This document shows, piece by piece, positions 61,917 to 64,000 of a stretch of 64,000 nt of DNA. Location of the stretch: NCBI GenBank assembly GCA_020403425.1, contig JADBXR010000018.1:1-64000 (forward strand). Direction: 5' to 3'. The notes under the pieces are model-generated. The model had not been told where the DNA came from, made no database searches, and saw only the letters and a program-made list of their open reading frames with translations. Positions within the stretch are counted from its first letter, which is position 1, and each line of letters begins with the position of its first letter. The DNA comes from Chitinophagaceae bacterium. Its GTDB lineage: Bacteria; Bacteroidota; Bacteroidia; Chitinophagales; Chitinophagaceae. The position numbers and the translations under genes were made by a program.

Positions 61917-62369
61917 TCATTGAATTCTTCTCGCTGGGTTGCCCGCATACACACCAGGTTCCGTGATATCATGGGTGACCACCGATCCGGCACCCACCAC
62001 TACCCGATCGCAGATAGTAACGGGTAACAGAGTGGCATTACTTCCTATGGACACGTGGTTACCAATATGGGTCGCTTTCCATAAATCAGGGTCACCTGCA
62101 GGTCCTCCCCGTTGAAAAGTATCGTTCACAAACATGACGCCGTGGCCTATAAAACAATCAGACCCGATCGTCACTTTTTCGCAGATGAAAGTGTGTGATT
62201 GAATTTTGCAACGATCACCGATCACCACATTTTTCTGGATCTCTACAAAGGGGCCGACAAAACAATCCTGGCCGATCTGGCAACCATACAAATTACAAGG
62301 CTCTATTACCCGTACATTCTCCCCGAATTGTACTTCCCGGATGCCGATATGGGTAGATTGATATTTCAT
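61917..62369 (-). CDS. Left-handed beta-helix acyltransferase
   Basis: 150 residues from the ATG at 62369; the frame to 62405 overlaps the oxidoreductase gene. A chain of hexapeptide repeats (IGDRCKIQSHTFICEKVTIG, SDCFIGHGVMFVND, IGNHVSIGSNATLLP) and the end GAGSVVTHDITEPGVYAGNP fit the WbbJ/acetyltransferase group, often dTDP-amino-sugar or UDP-sugar N-acetyltransferases. Lies 16 bases after the oxidoreductase gene, with which it probably acts in amino-sugar synthesis. Confidence 0.85.
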   Translation of the reverse strand: MKYQSTHIGIREVQFGENVRVIEPCNLYGCQIGQDCFVGPFVEIQKNVVIGDRCKIQSHTFICEKVTIGSDCFIGHGVMFVNDTFQRGGPAGDPDLWKATHIGNHVSIGSNATLLPVTICDRVVVGAGSVVTHDITEPGVYAGNPARRIQ

Positions 62370-62385
62370 TCTGACAGTAACTAAG

Positions 62386-63399
62386 TTAGCGCAAATTGGC
62401 AGCATGGTAGATCTTTTCTATGATCTCCACCGTTTTCAGGCCATCCCTGCTGCTGGTGTAATAAGGAGTACCATTCTCCAGCGTATTCACCAGGCTTTCA
62501 TACACTTTTTCGTGATTGCTCATGGAGCCCTGATATGTTGGATATTCATTGGCACCCGGACCTGCCGGTAACTGCTCCAATACCATATCACGGAAAGATG
62601 CATACTCGATCGCATTCAGATACGACCCACCGATCTTCACCATACCCTTTTCACCGTAAATGGTCAGCGAGCCCTCCCTGTTCTGCTGAAAACTATTCAC
62701 CGAATAATGAATGGTGCCGATCATCCCATTCCTGAATTGCAGAACAACCGCTCCAGAATCGTCGATATCACTCACATTACTGTGCGCCAGGTTTTTTGCC
62801 AGTGCCATCACATTTTGCACTTCACCAAAAAACCAATACATGAGATCGATGAAATGACTGAACTGCGTAAATAACACACCGCCATCCTGCAATCGGGTGC
62901 CACGCCAATCTGAAGTTTGATAGTACTGCTGGTCGCGGTTCCAAAAGCAGGTAAGTTGCATACCATACAGTTGTCCGAAACCTCCGGCATCCAGGATTTT
63001 TTTGACCGCCCGAACAGGAGGGTTGAAACGGTTCTGCATCACGGTGAACAATTGCTTTCCGGACTGCTGTGCCACCTGCATCATCTGCTCGCAATCAGAA
63101 ACAGTGAGGGCCATGGGTTTCTCCACCAGAACATGAATACCTTTCTGCAAGACCTGAACGGACTGCTCGGCATGTAATCCATTGGGTGTACAGATCACCA
63201 CCACATCAATGGCAGTTGCGGCGGAAAGAAGATCATGGATAGTAGAGTAAAAGGGCACCTCGTATTTTGCGGCAAACGATGCTGCTTTATCAGGAACCAC
63301 ATCGCAAACAGCCACCAGCTGACCATAGGCCTGTATGTGAACCACATGACGTGCTGCAATAGCACCACAACCTACGATCGCAAAACGGATCCTGTCCAT
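62386..63399 (-). CDS. Gfo/Idh/MocA-family oxidoreductase
   Basis: 337 residues. NAD-binding AIVGCGAIAARHVVHIQ (8-24), CTPNGLHAEQSVQVL and the catalytic Lys region HVLVEKPMALTVSDCEQMM. The C-terminal domain includes DGGVLFTQFSHFIDLMYWFF (His). Likely a nucleotide-sugar dehydrogenase such as a WlbA-type UDP-GlcNAcA 3-dehydrogenase, a guess from the acyltransferase next to it. Starts 9 bases after the nucleotidyltransferase gene. Confidence 0.88.
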   Translation of the reverse strand: MDRIRFAIVGCGAIAARHVVHIQAYGQLVAVCDVVPDKAASFAAKYEVPFYSTIHDLLSAATAIDVVVICTPNGLHAEQSVQVLQKGIHVLVEKPMALTVSDCEQMMQVAQQSGKQLFTVMQNRFNPPVRAVKKILDAGGFGQLYGMQLTCFWNRDQQYYQTSDWRGTRLQDGGVLFTQFSHFIDLMYWFFGEVQNVMALAKNLAHSNVSDIDDSGAVVLQFRNGMIGTIHYSVNSFQQNREGSLTIYGEKGMVKIGGSYLNAIEYASFRDMVLEQLPAGPGANEYPTYQGSMSNHEKVYESLVNTLENGTPYYTSSRDGLKTVEIIEKIYHAANLR

Positions 63400-63408
63400 G
63401 TATCAGTA

Positions 63409-64000
63409 TTAAGGAAAGAGAGCTTCTGCCTTTTGAATATTTTCCGGTTTGCCCACATCGATCAGCACGGCCCCGGTATGGTCATAACAGGAAATGGAAT
63501 GGTCTTTTGCCAGATCGAGGTATACATCAACCATTGAGAACTTACCGGTCTGTGTGATCAGTGACAACAGGCTGGTATTGATTACATGAATACCACTGAA
63601 CGCCTTGCGAAAAAGCGGGGTCTTTTTACGTACGATCCTTTCCTCTCCTGTTTTTACATTCTCCCAGCCAGAAAGGATATTCTCTTCATCAAATAAAAAA
63701 TAACGAGAAGTCTCTCTTACGCTAACAGCCAGTGTGGCCAAAGCATTTCCTGACCTGTGCTGCTGTATCATAGCGCCCAGATCAAGCTGTGTCAGTATAT
63801 CAGCATTCATGACCACAAAGTCTTTCTCGCCCGCAAAATAAGCCGCAGCTTTCTTCAGCCCACCTCCTGTTTCCAACACTTCATCGGTTTCATCCGAGAT
63901 ACTTACCCGGCTACCCCATCCATGTTGCTGATCGATGGCCTGCACCACCTGATCGGCAAAATGATGCACATTCACGATCACATCACGAATGCCGAACTGC
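63409..64000 (-). CDS. Sugar nucleotidyltransferase, partial
   Basis: The frame runs off the right edge and lacks its N-terminus (the GxGTRL motif is outside). Visible: QFGIRDVIVNVHHFADQVVQ, ISDETDEVLETGGGLKKAA, DFVVMNADILTQLDLGAMI, and the C-terminal DVYLDLAKDHSISCYDH with DVGKPENIQKAE. This is the NTP_transferase pattern of the MurU/HddC-type group. Provides an activated sugar for the same pathway as the two downstream genes (9-base gap). Confidence 0.85.
   Translation of the reverse strand, partial: QFGIRDVIVNVHHFADQVVQAIDQQHGWGSRVSISDETDEVLETGGGLKKAAAYFAGEKDFVVMNADILTQLDLGAMIQQHRSGNALATLAVSVRETSRYFLFDEENILSGWENVKTGEERIVRKKTPLFRKAFSGIHVINTSLLSLITQTGKFSMVDVYLDLAKDHSISCYDHTGAVLIDVGKPENIQKAEALFP

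Overview
The window looks like chromosomal DNA of a gliding, pigmented member of the Bacteroidota, most likely the Chitinophagaceae or close relatives. This is an inference from gene content: a complete gldKLMN type IX secretion locus, a protein with a type IX C-terminal sorting domain, Bacteroidota-restricted families (DUF4783, DUF4271), several TonB-dependent receptors, and promoters with a TAnnTTTG -7 box. No rRNA, CRISPR array or intact insertion sequence is visible. The left edge may carry the first codons of a transposase-like gene.

Layout. 1-7 kb: housekeeping genes (CDGSH iron-sulfur protein, SUI1/YciH, nadC, DUF4783, gpmI, haem-binding protein, engB, ykuK) and a family 2 glycosyltransferase. 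7.1-10.2 kb: a visibly AT-richer stretch with a glycosyltransferase, a methyltransferase and a lipoprotein built from three internal repeats; it is probably acquired DNA. 10.2-13.9 kb: a GT4 glycosyltransferase, an ABC exporter and DUF2721. 14-19.2 kb: two related TonB receptors arranged tail to tail, plus a small Cys-containing membrane protein. 19.2-22.5 kb: a DUF1501/DUF1800 pair. 22.7-27.2 kb: an ECF sigma factor, a membrane/barrel-like protein, a lipoprotein and uvrC. 27.4-32.2 kb: gldKLMN. 32.4-37.8 kb: YyaL/DUF255, hemD-DUF4271 and hemW. 37.7-44.4 kb: gpsA with a tiny membrane ORF, tolC-hlyD, a PLP enzyme and an amino-acid permease. 44.7-47.9 kb: a cobalamin locus (riboswitch, btuB, CWC protein, cobC-like phosphatase). 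48-49.5 kb: marC, DUF2752, TM2 and tRNA-Arg. 49.5-58 kb: a carotenoid cluster with its own regulators. 58-64 kb: rfbBCA and further sugar or cell-surface genes.

Most interesting system. The carotenoid cluster (crtI, crtB, idi, crtD-like, cruF-like, crtZ, crtY) is headed by an ECF sigma factor and a MerR protein with a CarH-type adenosylcobalamin-binding domain (W-x9-EH and ExHxxG motifs). An identical 13-mer lies upstream of both regulator genes. The gene set fits a monocyclic, saproxanthin-type carotenoid made under light and B12 control, and the vitamin B12 uptake locus lies only about 5-10 kb away. The CarH-like protein lacks the histidine that follows the sensing tryptophan in the Thermus protein, so its photochemistry may differ.

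A second theme is two families of long, word-like inverted repeats (GTTTGGGG type and GTGAGT/CAATGG type). They sit at gene ends, sometimes contain the stop codons of both neighbours, and in one case seem to supply the first codons of crtY.
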